A DNA stretch of 44,252 bases from Zestomonas carbonaria (GCF_904061905.1 NZ_CAJFCI010000031.1:46010-90261); one strand, 5' to 3'; shown: positions 16,390 to 25,661, counted from the stretch's first letter. Translations and numbers: made by a program. Notes: generated from the letters alone by a model not told the origin.

Positions 16390-17910
16390 TTAGAAGAACC
16401 CCAGCGGATTGATGTCATAACTCACCAGCAGGTTCTTGGTCTGCTGGTAATGGTCGAGCATCATCTTGTGGGTCTCGCGGCCGACGCCGGACTTCTTGTA
16501 GCCGCCGAACGCCGCGTGCGCCGGGTAGAGGTGGTAGCAGTTGGTCCACACCCGGCCGGCCTTGATGCCGCGGCCCATGCGCCAGGCGCGGTTGATGTCG
16601 CGGGTCCATACGCCGGCGCCGAGGCCGTATTCGGTGTCGTTGGCGATGGCCAGGGCTTCCGCCTCGTCCTTGAAGGTGGTGACGCCGATCACCGGGCCGA
16701 AGATTTCCTCCTGGAACACGCGCATCTTGTTGTGGCCCTTGAGCAGGGTCGGCTGGATGTAATAGCCGCCGGCCAGGCTGCCTTCGAGCTTCTCGACTTC
16801 ACCGCCGGTGAGGAATTCGGCGCCTTCCTGGCGGGCGATTTCCAGGTAGGAGAGGATCTTGTCGAACTGCTGCTGGGAGGCCTGGGCGCCGACCATGGTG
16901 TCGGTGTCCAGCGGGTTGCCGCGCTTGATCGCCGCGACCTTCTTCAGCACTTCGCGCATGAACGGCAGGTAGATGGATTCTTGAACCAGCGCGCGCGACG
17001 GGCAGGTGCACACCTCTCCCTGGTTGAAGAAGCCGAGTACCAGGCCCTCGGCGGCCTTCTCGATGAACGCTGGCTCGGCCTGCATGATGTCCTCGAAGTA
17101 GATGTTCGGGCTCTTGCCTCCCAACTCCACGGTCGAGGGGATGATGTTCTCGGCGGCGCACTTGAGGATGTGCGAGCCGACCGGGGTCGAGCCGGTGAAG
17201 GCGATCTTGGCGATGCGCTTGCTGGTCGCCAGCGCTTCGCCGGCCTCCTTGCCGAAGCCCTGCACCACGTTGAGCACGCCAGGCGGCAGCAGGTCGCCGA
17301 TCAGCTCCATCAGCACGCAGATGCCCAGCGGCGTCTGCTCGGCCGGCTTGAGCACCACGCAGTTGCCGGCGGCCAGCGCCGGGGCGAGTTTCCAGGCGGC
17401 CATCAGCAGCGGGAAGTTCCACGGGATGATCTGCCCGACCACGCCGAGCGGTTCGTGGATGTGATAGGCCACGGTGCCGTTGTCGATCTCGGCGGCGCCG
17501 CCTTCCTGGGCGCGGATGCAGCCGGCGAAGTAGCGGAAGTGGTCGGCGGCCAGGGGGATGTCGGCGTTGAGGGTTTCGCGCACCGCCTTGCCGTTGTCCC
17601 AGGTCTCGGTGACGGCGAGGACTTCGAGGTTCTGCTCGATGCGGTCGGCGATCCTGAGCAGGATGTTGGAACGCTCCTGCGCCGAGGTCTTGCCCCAGGC
17701 ATCGGCGGCGGCATGGGCGGCGTCCAGCGCCTGGTCGATGTCTTCGGCGGTGGAGCGGGGGAATTCGGCGATAGGCTCGCCGTTCACCGGCGAGGTGTTG
17801 GTGAAATACTGGCCCTTCACCGGCGCCACGAACTCGCCGCCGATGTAGTTGCCGTAGCGTGACTTGAAGGAAACGATGGCGCCTTGGGTGCCGGGTTGCG
17901 CGTAGATCAT
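16390..17910 (-). CDS. exaC: NAD-dependent acetaldehyde/aldehyde dehydrogenase, ExaC type
   Basis: This is a 506-aa aldehyde dehydrogenase of the size and sequence type of Pseudomonas ExaC (acetaldehyde to acetate in ethanol oxidation) and related AldB proteins. The motifs are IIPWNFP (161-167), FTGSTPVG (about 238-245), Glu262 in VELGGKSP and Cys301 in [11 protein letters not shown], followed by the conserved second Cys303. The C-terminal [16 protein letters not shown] is intact. GAGAGG precedes the ATG. It is upstream of the ligase/dehydrogenase set on the same strand but separated by a 368-bp repeat-rich gap, so it may be a separate transcript. A 13-bp palindrome lies 57 bp upstream. Confidence 0.92.
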   Translation of the reverse strand: MIYAQPGTQGAIVSFKSRYGNYIGGEFVAPVKGQYFTNTSPVNGEPIAEFPRSTAEDIDQALDAAHAAADAWGKTSAQERSNILLRIADRIEQNLEVLAVTETWDNGKAVRETLNADIPLAADHFRYFAGCIRAQEGGAAEIDNGTVAYHIHEPLGVVGQIIPWNFPLLMAAWKLAPALAAGNCVVLKPAEQTPLGICVLMELIGDLLPPGVLNVVQGFGKEAGEALATSKRIAKIAFTGSTPVGSHILKCAAENIIPSTVELGGKSPNIYFEDIMQAEPAFIEKAAEGLVLGFFNQGEVCTCPSRALVQESIYLPFMREVLKKVAAIKRGNPLDTDTMVGAQASQQQFDKILSYLEIARQEGAEFLTGGEVEKLEGSLAGGYYIQPTLLKGHNKMRVFQEEIFGPVIGVTTFKDEAEALAIANDTEYGLGAGVWTRDINRAWRMGRGIKAGRVWTNCYHLYPAHAAFGGYKKSGVGRETHKMMLDHYQQTKNLLVSYDINPLGFF

Positions 17911-17966
17911 CGGGGACCTCTCTTGTTTTGGATGCCGGCCGCGTGGGCCGGAGAAAAAGGGCGGAT

Positions 17967-17979
17967 ATCCTTTAAGGAT
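17967..17979. promoter_or_regulatory. ATCCTTTAAGGAT palindrome upstream of exaC
   Basis: A perfect ATCCTT-T-AAGGAT dyad lies 57 bp upstream of the ExaC-type start codon, in an AT-richer pocket followed by AGCAGAAGATGCTTG. It is a possible activator or repressor site. No regulator is assigned. Confidence 0.4.
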
Positions 17980-18041
17980 TAGCAGAAGATGCTTGTCTTC
18001 AACGTTGTCACCGATGGGTGGCGGGGGGCGGGGGAACTCCG

Positions 18042-18138
18042 CCCCTCACCCTAGCCCTCTCCCGAAGGGAGAGGGGAGTACGGTGTTGGACTGCCACCTC
18101 GTCTGCTCCCCTCTCCCTCCGGGAGAGGGGTTGGGGGG
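18042..18138. repeat. Inverted pair of CTCTCCC-type elements
   Basis: CCCCTCACCCTAGCCCTCTC (from 18042, with its own CTCTCCC/GGGAGAG hairpin) faces the reverse version CCCCTCTCCCTCCGGGAGAG (from 18108, ending GGTTGGGGGG). This family recurs at 8683, 16362, 22824, 29038, 41717, 41803, 44108 and 44223. It lies between phnX and the ExaC-type gene. Confidence 0.75.
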
Positions 18139-18171
18139 GGGAGGGACGGAGCCAACCAACGCCCCCGGGAC

Positions 18172-18999
18172 TCAACACCCCTGCGGCATCTCCCCCCGCG
18201 CCAGGCGGGCGTTGATGTCGTCGATCACCGCCGGCAGGTCGGCGATGGTGTCGATCAGGTAGTGCGGGCGCGAGCCTTCGAACAGTTGGCCGATGCGGGC
18301 GCGTTCCTCGGCGCGGCGAGCTTCCGGCAGGGCCTGGAACTGTTCCCAGGTCAGGCCGAGGGCGTTGCCGGACAGGGTCAGCGCCACCGTCCACATCCCC
18401 GCGCTGCGGCCTTCGAGGATGCCCGGGGTGGTGTCGTCGACCTTCACGCAGGCGGCCACGTCGCTGATGCCCAGGGCGATCACGTTGGCCAGCGCCTGGG
18501 CCGGGTGCGGACGGCCGTTGGGCACTTCGTCGGTGGCCACCACGTGGTCGGCGACGTAGCCGTTGCGCTCGGCCAGGGCCACCACCTTGTCCATCACCAC
18601 CTTCGGGTAGCCCGAGCAGGAGCCGACCTTCAGGCCCTTGCCGCGCACCGCCGCGATGGCTTCCAGGGCGCCGGGGATCAGCGCCGAGTGTTCGGCGATC
18701 TTCTCGATCTGCAGCGGCATGAAGCGCTCATAGATAGCGGTGACGTCATCGTCGGTCGGCGTGCGGCCGAACTTGGCCTCATAGCGTGCGGCGATGTCCG
18801 GCACGTCGCAGAGGGTGCGGATGTGGTCCCACTTGCCCATGCCCATCGGGCCGCGGGCTTCTTCCAGGGAGACGGCGACGCCGAATTCGGCGAAGGCCTC
18901 GACGAAGATCTGGGTCGGCGCGAAGGAGCCGAAGTCGACCACGGTGCCGGCCCAGTCGAGGATCGCGGCTTGCAGGTGTTTCGGAGATTGGTAGTTCAT
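18172..18999 (-). CDS. phnX: Phosphonoacetaldehyde hydrolase (phosphonatase)
   Basis: This is a 275-aa HAD-superfamily enzyme that cleaves phosphonoacetaldehyde to acetaldehyde and phosphate. Asp15 in ILDWAGT is the nucleophile and Lys56 in [10 protein letters not shown] forms the Schiff base that is unique to this family; SCSGYPK and the acidic loop VKVDDTTPG are also present. The start at 18999 is supported by GGAG upstream and family length; the frame stays open for 187 codons into the transporter gene, which is a shadow. It follows the transporter gene with a 20-bp gap, so the two are cotranscribed. The acetaldehyde formed could feed the ExaC-type enzyme encoded just downstream. Confidence 0.95.
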   Translation of the reverse strand: MNYQSPKHLQAAILDWAGTVVDFGSFAPTQIFVEAFAEFGVAVSLEEARGPMGMGKWDHIRTLCDVPDIAARYEAKFGRTPTDDDVTAIYERFMPLQIEKIAEHSALIPGALEAIAAVRGKGLKVGSCSGYPKVVMDKVVALAERNGYVADHVVATDEVPNGRPHPAQALANVIALGISDVAACVKVDDTTPGILEGRSAGMWTVALTLSGNALGLTWEQFQALPEARRAEERARIGQLFEGSRPHYLIDTIADLPAVIDDINARLARGEMPQGC

Positions 19000-19019
19000 G
19001 GCGGATGCTCCAGTGGGAA

Positions 19020-20348
19020 TCAGGCCAGCGCCTTGCGTGGCTTGGGGTTGGAAAGGGATTGCTCGGCGGTCTGCGGCCGGCTGTTCCAGTGCGGGATCAG
19101 CATCGCGGTGGCGACCAGCGCGGTGACGGTGAAGACTAGGAACACGGTCTCGGTGTCGAAGTAGCCGGGCAGCAGGCCGCCGAGGATGGCGCCGATCGAG
19201 CCGCAGCCGTTGACGAAGCCCGACGCGGTGCCGGCGGTGCCCTTGCCGAAGTCGATGGCCGCCGAGCTGCTGATCATCGAGTCCGGCCCGTAGAGGGTCA
19301 GGCCCATCATGAACAGCAGGCCGACCACCAGCAGCACGCTGCCGCTCTGCATGGTCGGCACGAACAGCGCCAGGCAGACGGTCAGCACCAGCAGGCTGAG
19401 CACGCAGGCCGGGAAGCGGCGGGCGCCGAACAGCTTGTCCGAGGCCAGGCCGATGAGGATCGGACCGACCAGCCCGGCGACCTCGAAGGCGGTCGGCACG
19501 ATGGCCGAGGCGACCTTGCCGATCGACGGCATGCGTTCGTAGACCATGACGGGGCCCCACAGCAGGATCGCGTAGCGAGCCGGCTTGAGCAGGAAGTAGG
19601 CGAGGCCGAGGACCAGCACGGTACGGTTCTTCATGATGGTCATCAGGCAGCTACCGAAACTGGCGTGCTTGCCATCGCGACCCTGCGCCGGCTCGGTTTC
19701 GGGTTCCACCGGCGGCAGGCCGACATCCTGCGGCCTGTTGCGTTGCAGAATGAAGAACAGCACCGCCACCACGCCGACCACCGCCGCGCTGGAGATGAAC
19801 GCCGCGCGCCAGTCGCCGTACACCTGGTAGGCCCACCAGCCGGCGAACGGCGAGGCGATCAGCCCGCCGAAGGCGTAGCAGGTGCTCCACAGGCCGAGCA
19901 CGCGGCCGCGCTCGTGGGTGGCGAAGAAGCTGCCGATGTTCTTGCACAGCCCGGCCCAGCCGGTGGACTGCGCCAGGCCCTGGACCACCATGCAGGTGGC
20001 GAAGATCGGCAGGGTGGCGAAGGTGCCCATGATCACGGCGGCGATGGCGGAGACGATGAGCCCGCCGAGCACCACCACGCGCGGCCCGAAGCGGTCGGCG
20101 AGGATGCCCCAGGTGAACTGGCCGACGGCGTAGGCGCCCAGGTACAGGGCGTCGAGGTCGGCCATGGCGGCCTTGTCCAGTTCGAAGCCGGCATCGTCGG
20201 CGATGCCCAGCTTGGCCACCGAGAACGCCTTGCGGGTGAAGTAGAAGGCGGCGTAGGCCAGCCAGGTGATGGCGAACACCTGCAGGCGCCAGCGCTGGAT
20301 GTCGTTATTGCCGAGCCGGAGAAGGGACAAACCGGGAATCTTGTTCAC
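19020..20348 (-). CDS. MFS/OPA-family transporter, probable phosphonate (2-AEP) uptake
   Basis: This is a 442-aa inner-membrane transporter with about 12 helices and the GlpT/UhpC-like organophosphate antiporter signature: an N-terminal segment [21 protein letters not shown] in two parts ([22 protein letters not shown]) and [13 protein letters not shown] as motif A. The start is a GTG at 20348 because AGAGG lies 8 nt upstream and the hydrophilic N-terminus is of normal length; an ATG at 20420 would add 24 residues. It is placed between phnW and phnX on the same strand, so uptake of 2-aminoethylphosphonate or a related C-P compound is the natural inference. OPA members can also carry phosphate esters. 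Confidence 0.85.
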   Translation of the reverse strand: MNKIPGLSLLRLGNNDIQRWRLQVFAITWLAYAAFYFTRKAFSVAKLGIADDAGFELDKAAMADLDALYLGAYAVGQFTWGILADRFGPRVVVLGGLIVSAIAAVIMGTFATLPIFATCMVVQGLAQSTGWAGLCKNIGSFFATHERGRVLGLWSTCYAFGGLIASPFAGWWAYQVYGDWRAAFISSAAVVGVVAVLFFILQRNRPQDVGLPPVEPETEPAQGRDGKHASFGSCLMTIMKNRTVLVLGLAYFLLKPARYAILLWGPVMVYERMPSIGKVASAIVPTAFEVAGLVGPILIGLASDKLFGARRFPACVLSLLVLTVCLALFVPTMQSGSVLLVVGLLFMMGLTLYGPDSMISSSAAIDFGKGTAGTASGFVNGCGSIGAILGGLLPGYFDTETVFLVFTVTALVATAMLIPHWNSRPQTAEQSLSNPKPRKALA

Positions 20349-20464
20349 TGTTCTGACCTCTTGAGTGGAATGTGCCGGCAGTTCAATGACTTGCGGATTT
20401 GTTGTTGTTCTCGGGAGCACTTCCCGTGCCGTCCTGGCGAACGCTCCTGGTCAGAAACCTTCCT

Positions 20465-20570
20465 TATTGGGCCCCGCGTTCGCGGGGGGACGGTGTATCG
20501 GTGCAACTCCTGGATGGCGGACGGCTCGCTGTATCCCCCCCGTCATTCCCGCGAACGCGGGAATCCAGTG
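20465..20570. repeat. Inverted pair, CCCCGCGTTCGCGGGG family
   Basis: ATTGGGCCCCGCGTTCGCGG (from 20465) and CCCGCGAACGCGGGAATCCA (to about 20570) face each other in the gap between phnW and the transporter. Each arm is itself a near-perfect hairpin. It may lower transcription from phnW into the transporter and phnX. Confidence 0.75.
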
Positions 20571-20580
20571 ACCGAAGCCC

Positions 20581-21744
20581 TCAGGCCGCCGGCTTGCAGC
20601 GGTCCACGCCCATGGCTGCCAGGCTGTCGGCGATGGCGCGCAGCAACTGGGCGACCACGGCTTCGTCTATCTGCCCGATGCAGCCGATGCGGAAGCTCTC
20701 GGCGATGGTCAGCTTGCCGGGGTAGATGACGAACTGGCGCTGCTTGAGCTCGGCGTAGAAGCGCTTGAAGTCGAAGTTCGGGTGGTCGGGGCTGAAGAAG
20801 GTGGTGATGATCGGCGACAGCCAGCGGTCTTCCAGCAGGGTCTCGAAACCCAGCTCGCGCATGCCGGCCACCAGCCGGTCACGGTTGCGGGTGTAGCGTG
20901 CCAGGCGCCCGGCCACGCCGCCCTCGGCCGCGTGCTGCTGGAGCGCCGCGCGGAACGCCACCACGCTGTGGGTCGGCGGGGTGAAGCGCCACTGGCCGGT
21001 CTTCTCCATGTAGGCCCACTGCTCGTACAGGTCGAGGCTCAGCGAGTGGGCGCGGCCCTTGGAGGCTTCCAGCACCTCGCGGCGGACGATCACGAAACCG
21101 AAGCCGGGGATGCCCTCGATGCACTTGTTGGCCGAGGAAACCATCACGTCGAACGGCACCTGGTCGACGGTCAGCGGCACCGCGCCGAACGAGCTCATGG
21201 CGTCGACCACCAGGGTCTTGCCGTGGGCCTTGACCGTCGTGGCGATCTCGGCGAGCGGGTTGAGGATGCCCGAGCTGGTCTCGCAGTGGACCAGGAACAC
21301 CGTGGTGACGTCCGGGTTGTCGCGCAGCAGTTGGTCGACTTCCTCCGGCTGCGGCGGCAGGTAGTCGCCCTTGTCCAGGTCGATGTGGGTGCGGCCGAGG
21401 TAGTCGAGGATCTGCGCGGCGCGCTTGCCGTAGGCGCCGTTCATCAGCACCAGCGCCTTGCCGTCGCGGGGGATGGCGGTGGCCAGGGCGGCCTCGACGG
21501 CGAAGGTGCCGCTGCCTTGCAGGGGTACGCAGGCGTAGCTGTCGTCGCTCACGCCGGCCATGGCCAGCAGCTCGCGGCGGATTTCGGCGGTGACCTGGTT
21601 GAAGTCGGCGTCCCACGAGCCCCAGTCGCGGAGCATGGCCTCCTTGGTGGCGCGCGAGGTGGTCAGCGGACCGGGGGTGAGCAGGTAGGGCTCGCCGAAC
21701 ACGGGTGCGGCAAGGCGGGCGGTGGGGAATTCGGCTTGGCTCAT
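20581..21744 (-). CDS. phnW: 2-aminoethylphosphonate:pyruvate transaminase
   Basis: This is a 387-aa class V PLP aminotransferase that converts 2-AEP and pyruvate to phosphonoacetaldehyde and alanine. Typical family features are the N-terminal [10 protein letters not shown] (21-30), the substrate-loop [13 protein letters not shown] (75-87), [11 protein letters not shown] (153-163), the cofactor-binding DAMSSFGA (181-188) and the PLP lysine Lys207 in [12 protein letters not shown]. The C-terminal IYPGKL and FRIGCIG are intact. It begins the phnW-transporter-phnX set and is divergent from a LysR gene, the usual arrangement for an AEP-inducible, phosphate-independent phosphonatase operon. Confidence 0.95.
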   Translation of the reverse strand: MSQAEFPTARLAAPVFGEPYLLTPGPLTTSRATKEAMLRDWGSWDADFNQVTAEIRRELLAMAGVSDDSYACVPLQGSGTFAVEAALATAIPRDGKALVLMNGAYGKRAAQILDYLGRTHIDLDKGDYLPPQPEEVDQLLRDNPDVTTVFLVHCETSSGILNPLAEIATTVKAHGKTLVVDAMSSFGAVPLTVDQVPFDVMVSSANKCIEGIPGFGFVIVRREVLEASKGRAHSLSLDLYEQWAYMEKTGQWRFTPPTHSVVAFRAALQQHAAEGGVAGRLARYTRNRDRLVAGMRELGFETLLEDRWLSPIITTFFSPDHPNFDFKRFYAELKQRQFVIYPGKLTIAESFRIGCIGQIDEAVVAQLLRAIADSLAAMGVDRCKPAA

Positions 21745-21813
21745 GGTCGTCTCCAGCGTCTTCGTAGTGGCGGTCGGCGCCGCGTTGGAGTCGATAAAAG
21801 CAGTTCCCCATGG

Positions 21814-21842
21814 ATAAGAAAAATCGTTTTATGGTATTTCAA
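21814..21842 (-). promoter_or_regulatory. Predicted phnW promoter overlapped by a LysR-type site
   Basis: On the minus strand TTGAAA (21842-21837), a 17-bp spacer and TCTTAT (21819-21814) form a plausible sigma-70 promoter for phnW. Within it, AAAT-N11-ATTT (21821-21839) is a symmetrical T-N11-A motif, the core of LysR-family binding sites. The stretch 21792-21870 is strikingly AT-rich for this genome. Confidence 0.5.
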
Positions 21843-21878
21843 TAACAAGTTTTGCTTATTTCAAGTCAAGGACGGGCC

Positions 21879-22745
21879 ATGGCGGTTTCCCACTCCCAGC
21901 TCAAGGCGTTCCATGCGGTTGCCGTGCACGGCGGTTTCACCCGTGCTGCCGAGCAGTTGTTCCTCAGCCAGCCGGCGGTTTCCGACCAGGTGCGCAAGCT
22001 GGAGGAGTACTTCGGCGTGCTGCTGTTCCACCGCAACAAGCGCTCGGTGCAGCTCACCGAACTGGGCGAGCGGCTGCTCGGCATCACCCAGCGGCTGTTC
22101 GCCGTGGAGGCCGAGGCCGAGGAGCTGCTGTCCAGCTCGCGCGCGTTGCAGACCGGCAGCCTGACCCTGGCGGTGGATTCGCCGGTACACCTGCTGGCGC
22201 ACATCGCACGTTTCCGCGAGCGCTACCCGGGCATCCGCATCAGCATGGTCACCGGCAACACCGACGAGGCGCTGGCCCGGCTGTTCGCCTACAAGGCCGA
22301 CCTCGCCGTGCTCGGCCGCCCGGTGGACGACGAGCGCCTGCACTGCGTGACCCTGAGCAACGACCCGCTGGTGGCCTTCGTTGGCATCGACCACCCCTGG
22401 GCGGCGCGCGAGTCCATCGAGCTGGCCGACCTCGGCGGCGTGCCCATGGTGCTCCGCGAACAGGGCTCGATGACCCGCCAGATGATCGAGGCGGAAATGC
22501 GCCGCGTCGGCCTCGAACCGCACCTCGCCCTGGAAGTGGAAGGCCGCGAGGCGGTGCGCGAGATGGTCCTCGCCGGCCTCGGTGTCGGCGTGGTCTCCGC
22601 CGCCGAATTCGGCGCCAACCCGCTGCTGCGCGCCTTGCCGATCCACGACTGCCGGCTGCGCATGACCGAGACCCTGGTGTGCCTGCGCGAGCAGAAGACG
22701 CGGCGCTTGATCGAGACCTTTCTCGAGATGTTGCGGTCGGAGTGA
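21879..22745 (+). CDS. LysR-family regulator of the phosphonate operon
   Basis: This is a 288-aa LysR transcription factor. The N-terminal winged helix-turn-helix is MAVSHSQLKAFHAVAVHGGF, with FTRAAEQLFLSQPAVSDQVRKLE in two parts (TRAAEQLFLSQPAVSDQV, RKLEEYFGVLLFHR). A linker helix and a two-lobed effector domain (about 88-288) follow. AAGGAC precedes the ATG. It is divergent from phnW with a shared AT-rich control region containing a T-N11-A motif, so induction of phnW-transporter-phnX by 2-AEP or a metabolite is inferred. Confidence 0.92.
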   Translation: MAVSHSQLKAFHAVAVHGGFTRAAEQLFLSQPAVSDQVRKLEEYFGVLLFHRNKRSVQLTELGERLLGITQRLFAVEAEAEELLSSSRALQTGSLTLAVDSPVHLLAHIARFRERYPGIRISMVTGNTDEALARLFAYKADLAVLGRPVDDERLHCVTLSNDPLVAFVGIDHPWAARESIELADLGGVPMVLREQGSMTRQMIEAEMRRVGLEPHLALEVEGREAVREMVLAGLGVGVVSAAEFGANPLLRALPIHDCRLRMTETLVCLREQKTRRLIETFLEMLRSE

Positions 22746-22768
22746 GACACGGCGGAGTACCGCATGAC

Positions 22769-22955
22769 CGCGAATCGCGGCCATGGGCCGCTCCTACGAG
22801 TGCGGAGCTTCAGGCCTAAGTCACCCCTCTCCCATTCATGGGAGAGGGGCCGGGGGAGAGGGCGAAGGCCGGCAATGCGGAGCAGCCGTGTAGGGTGGAT
22901 GTCGCTTTTCACATCCACCGACGTGGTGGAAACGCTTCGCGGTTTTCCACCCTAC
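22769..22955. repeat. Three repeat elements between LysR and mpl
   Basis: In the 292-bp gap a REP arm (CGCGGCCATGGGCCGCTCCTAC, read in two halves at 22776-22797), a CTCTCCCATTCATGGGAGAG hairpin with flanks (22824-22861) and an inverted pair GTAGGGTGGATGTCGC...GCGGTTTTCCACCCTAC (22890-22955) follow one another. About 80 bp remain before mpl for its promoter. Confidence 0.75.
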
Positions 22956-23037
22956 GGGGCGGGGACGGAAACCCCGGTCGCTGTGCTAACCTGCGGCAAG
23001 ATTTTTCGGGCGCTGGAGCCCGTTCCAGAGGACATCC

Positions 23038-24387
23038 ATGCACATCCATATTCTCGGCATCTGCGGCACCTTCATGGGTTCGCTGGCGGTGCTCGCCAAG
23101 GAACTCGGCCACCGCGTCACCGGTTCCGACGCCAACGTCTACCCGCCGATGAGCACCCAACTGGAAGCCCAGGGCATCGAGCTGATGCAGGGCTACGAGC
23201 CGGCCCACCTGCAACCGGCGCCGGACCTGGTGGTGGTCGGCAACGCGCTGTCGCGCGGCAACCCGGCGGTGGAATATGTGCTCAACCAGGGCCTGCCCTA
23301 CGTCAGCGGCCCGCAGTGGCTGGCCGACCACGTGCTGCAAGGCCGCTGGGTGCTGGCGGTGGCCGGTACCCACGGCAAGACCACCACCAGCAGCATGCTG
23401 GCCTGGGTGCTGGAACACGCCGGGATGAGCCCGGGCTTCCTGATCGGCGGCGTGCCGCAGAACTTCGCGGTGTCGGCGCGGCTGGGCGGCACGCCGTTCT
23501 TCGTGGTCGAGGCCGACGAGTACGACAGCGCCTTCTTCGACAAGCGCTCGAAGTTCGTCCACTACCGCCCGCGCACGGCGATCCTCAACAACCTGGAGTT
23601 CGACCACGCGGACATCTTCCCCGACCTGGCGGCCATCGAGCGGCAGTTCCACCACCTGGTGCGGACCATTCCCGGCGAGGGGCTGATCATCCATCCGCAG
23701 GCCGAGGAGGCCCTGCAGCGGGTCATCCGCATGGGCTGCTGGACCCCGGTGCAGACCACCGGCGAAGGCGGCCAGTGGCAGGCGCGCCTGCTCAGCGAGG
23801 ACGGCTCGCGCTTCGAGGTGCTGTTCGACGGCGCGGCGCAGGGCACCGTGGACTGGGAGCTGACCGGCCAGCACAACGTCGCCAACGCCCTGGCCTGCCT
23901 GGCCGCCGCCCGCCACGTCGGCGTGGTGCCGGAACTGGGCGTCGCCGCGCTCTCCGCCTTCAAGAACGTCAAGCGGCGCATGGAGAAGGTCGCCGAGGTT
24001 CAGGGCGTCACCATCTACGATGATTTCGCCCACCACCCGACCGCCATCGCCACCACCCTCGACGGGCTGCGCAAACGCATCGGCGACGCGCCGTTGATCG
24101 CCGTCATCGAGCCGCGCTCCAACTCCATGAAGCTCGGCGCCCACCGCGACGGCCTGCCGGATTCGGTGGTCCAGGCCGACCGGGTATTCTGGTACGCGCC
24201 GCCGAACCTCGGCTGGGACCTGGCCGCCACCGTGGCCGGCTCGACGGTGCCGACCGAGGTGTGCGATTCGCTGGAGGCGATCATCGCCGGGGTCAAGGCC
24301 CATGCCGCGCCGGGCACCCAGGTGGTGATCATGAGCAACGGCGGATTCGGCGGCTTGCACGGCAAGCTGGCCGAGGCGCTGGGGTGA
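23038..24387 (+). CDS. mpl: UDP-N-acetylmuramate:L-Ala-gamma-D-Glu-meso-DAP ligase
   Basis: This is a 449-aa Mur-ligase-family enzyme of peptidoglycan recycling. It attaches the salvaged tripeptide L-Ala-gamma-D-Glu-meso-diaminopimelate to UDP-MurNAc. The N-terminal Rossmann-like part begins MHIHILGICGTFMGSLA, the ATP-binding P-loop is VAGTHGKTTTSSML (about 110-123), and the central domain carries VVEADEYDSAFFDKRSKF and NNLEFDHADIF, both diagnostic of Mpl. DDFAHHPTAI starts the C-terminal domain. GAGGACATCC precedes the ATG. ubiX follows on the same strand after a 258-bp gap rich in repeats. Confidence 0.96.
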   Translation: MHIHILGICGTFMGSLAVLAKELGHRVTGSDANVYPPMSTQLEAQGIELMQGYEPAHLQPAPDLVVVGNALSRGNPAVEYVLNQGLPYVSGPQWLADHVLQGRWVLAVAGTHGKTTTSSMLAWVLEHAGMSPGFLIGGVPQNFAVSARLGGTPFFVVEADEYDSAFFDKRSKFVHYRPRTAILNNLEFDHADIFPDLAAIERQFHHLVRTIPGEGLIIHPQAEEALQRVIRMGCWTPVQTTGEGGQWQARLLSEDGSRFEVLFDGAAQGTVDWELTGQHNVANALACLAAARHVGVVPELGVAALSAFKNVKRRMEKVAEVQGVTIYDDFAHHPTAIATTLDGLRKRIGDAPLIAVIEPRSNSMKLGAHRDGLPDSVVQADRVFWYAPPNLGWDLAATVAGSTVPTEVCDSLEAIIAGVKAHAAPGTQVVIMSNGGFGGLHGKLAEALG

Positions 24388-24388
24388 C

Positions 24389-24600
24389 TGGACTCCCGCG
24401 TATGCGGGAGTGACGAGGTTGACCGTCGTCCTCGCGAATGCGGGGACCCAATAGCCCGCTGGTGGAAAAGCCTTCGGCGTTTTCCACCCTACGCGATCCC
24501 TTGTAGGGTGGATAACCGCGAAGCGTTACCCACCAGCCCGTAGCCCGGATGCAATCCGGGAAAACCGCCGGCTCCATGCCCCGGATCGCATCCGGGCTAC
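24389..24600. repeat. Three adjacent inverted pairs between mpl and ubiX
   Basis: Three different families are packed end to end. At 24389-24453 is a CCCGCGTATGCGGGAG / CTCGCGAATGCGGGGA pair. At 24459-24536 the arms are CTGGTGGAAAAG and CCACCAG, enclosing TTTCCACCCTACG and TGTAGGGTGGATAACC. At 24540-24600 is GTAGCCCGGATGCAATCCGG facing CCGGATCGCATCCGGGCTAC. Together they nearly fill the gap. Confidence 0.8.
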
Positions 24601-24645
24601 GAAAGAAGCGGGGCCATGCCGCCCAGAGGTAATCAAGGAGCACCC

Positions 24646-25278
24646 ATGACTGGACCCGAACGCATCACCCTGGCCATGACCGGCGCCTCGGGCGCGCAGT
24701 ACGGCCTGCGCCTGCTCGACTGCCTGATCCAGGAGGATCGCGAGGTGCACTTCCTGATCTCCAAGGCGGCGCAACTGGTGATGGCCACCGAGACCGATGT
24801 CGCCCTGCCGGGCAAGCCGCAGGCGATGCAGGCTTTCCTGAGCGAGTACACCGGCGCCGCGCCGGGGCAGATCCGCGTCTACGGCAAGGAGGACTGGATG
24901 GCCCCGGTGGCCTCCGGCTCCGGCGCGCCGGGTGCCATGGTGGTAGTGCCCTGTTCCACCGGCACGCTGTCGGCGATCGCCACCGGTGCCTGCAACAACC
25001 TGATCGAGCGCGCCGCCGACGTGGCGCTGAAGGAGCGCCGCCAGTTGATCCTGGTGCCGCGCGAGGCGCCGTACTCGAGCATCCACCTGGAGAACATGCT
25101 CAAGCTTTCCAACCTCGGCGCGGTCATCGTGCCGGCGTCGCCGGGCTTCTATCACCAGCCGCAGACCATCGACGACCTGATCGACTTCGTGGTCGCGCGC
25201 ATCCTCAACCTGCTGAACATCCCGCAGGACATGCTGCCGCGCTGGGGCGAGCATCATCAGGTCAGTACGGATGACTGA
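24646..25278 (+). CDS. ubiX: Flavin prenyltransferase UbiX
   Basis: This is a 210-aa flavoprotein that prenylates FMN to make the cofactor of the decarboxylase UbiD, in ubiquinone synthesis. The N-terminal TGASGAQYG (about 12-20), the phosphate/FMN-binding part around [20 protein letters not shown] (read as [15 protein letters not shown]) and the C-terminal [15 protein letters not shown] and [13 protein letters not shown] are all family signatures. AAGGAG lies 7 nt before the ATG. Its last codons overlap by 8 bp the ATG of the longest possible reading of the downstream lipoprotein gene. Confidence 0.95.
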   Translation: MTGPERITLAMTGASGAQYGLRLLDCLIQEDREVHFLISKAAQLVMATETDVALPGKPQAMQAFLSEYTGAAPGQIRVYGKEDWMAPVASGSGAPGAMVVVPCSTGTLSAIATGACNNLIERAADVALKERRQLILVPREAPYSSIHLENMLKLSNLGAVIVPASPGFYHQPQTIDDLIDFVVARILNLLNIPQDMLPRWGEHHQVSTDD

Positions 25279-25627
25279 CCTCGTAGGAGCGAGCTCTGCT
25301 CGCGAACGGTCGTTGCACAGAAGCTTCGTGAGCAGAACTCGTTCCTACATGGGAGTGGCCGTGCTGCTCTGCGCCATGCTTCCCGGCTGCGCCACCGTGC
25401 GCACCCTCGACGCCGCCAAGCCCGGTGCGCCGCTGGTCTACGCCGGCACCCGGCTGGACTGGTACAGCCTCAACGGCGGCTGTTGCCCGGTCGACCGCTT
25501 CGGGGCCGAGGCGCCGAAATACGCCGCCCTCGACCTGCCGGCCAGCGCCCTGCTGGACACCCTGTTGCTGCCGTTCTCCCTGGCCGCCGTGCTCGGCATC
25601 AGCCTCGGCGTGACCGGCGGCAACTGA
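25271..25627 (+). CDS. YceK-like small lipoprotein whose N-terminus runs through a REPIN
   Basis: The mature part resembles YceK/DUF1375 outer-membrane lipoproteins: [11 protein letters not shown] at the lipidation site, then [22 protein letters not shown], recognised as YAGTRLDW and the GGCCP turn, and a C-terminal hydrophobic stretch [16 protein letters not shown]. The start is unclear. An ATG at 25349 gives 92 aa but has no ribosome site and no positive n-region; a GTG at 25361 has GGGAG but too short a signal. The ATG at 25271, overlapping ubiX by 8 bp, gives 118 aa with a basic n-region, encoded by the inverted repeat at 25283-25347. I list the long form; the C-terminal 90 residues are the firm part. 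Confidence 0.6.
   Translation: MTDLVGASSARERSLHRSFVSRTRSYMGVAVLLCAMLPGCATVRTLDAAKPGAPLVYAGTRLDWYSLNGGCCPVDRFGAEAPKYAALDLPASALLDTLLLPFSLAAVLGISLGVTGGN
25283..25347. repeat. REPIN between ubiX and the lipoprotein body
   Basis: GTAGGAGCGAGCTCTGCTCG (from 25283) and CGTGAGCAGAACTCGTTCCTAC (to 25347; arms read in parts) form a degenerate inverted REP pair with a loop of about 20 bp. It is in frame with, and has no stop against, the lipoprotein gene. Confidence 0.8.
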
Positions 25628-25661
25628 ACCAGCTCCAGATACGCTGCACCGAACCGCCTTG

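Noticed and set aside
18172..19560. A 462-codon frame covering phnX and part of the transporter gene
   Set aside because: Only the last 275 codons encode PhnX with its own ribosome site; the upstream part is out of frame with the transporter gene and lacks family features.
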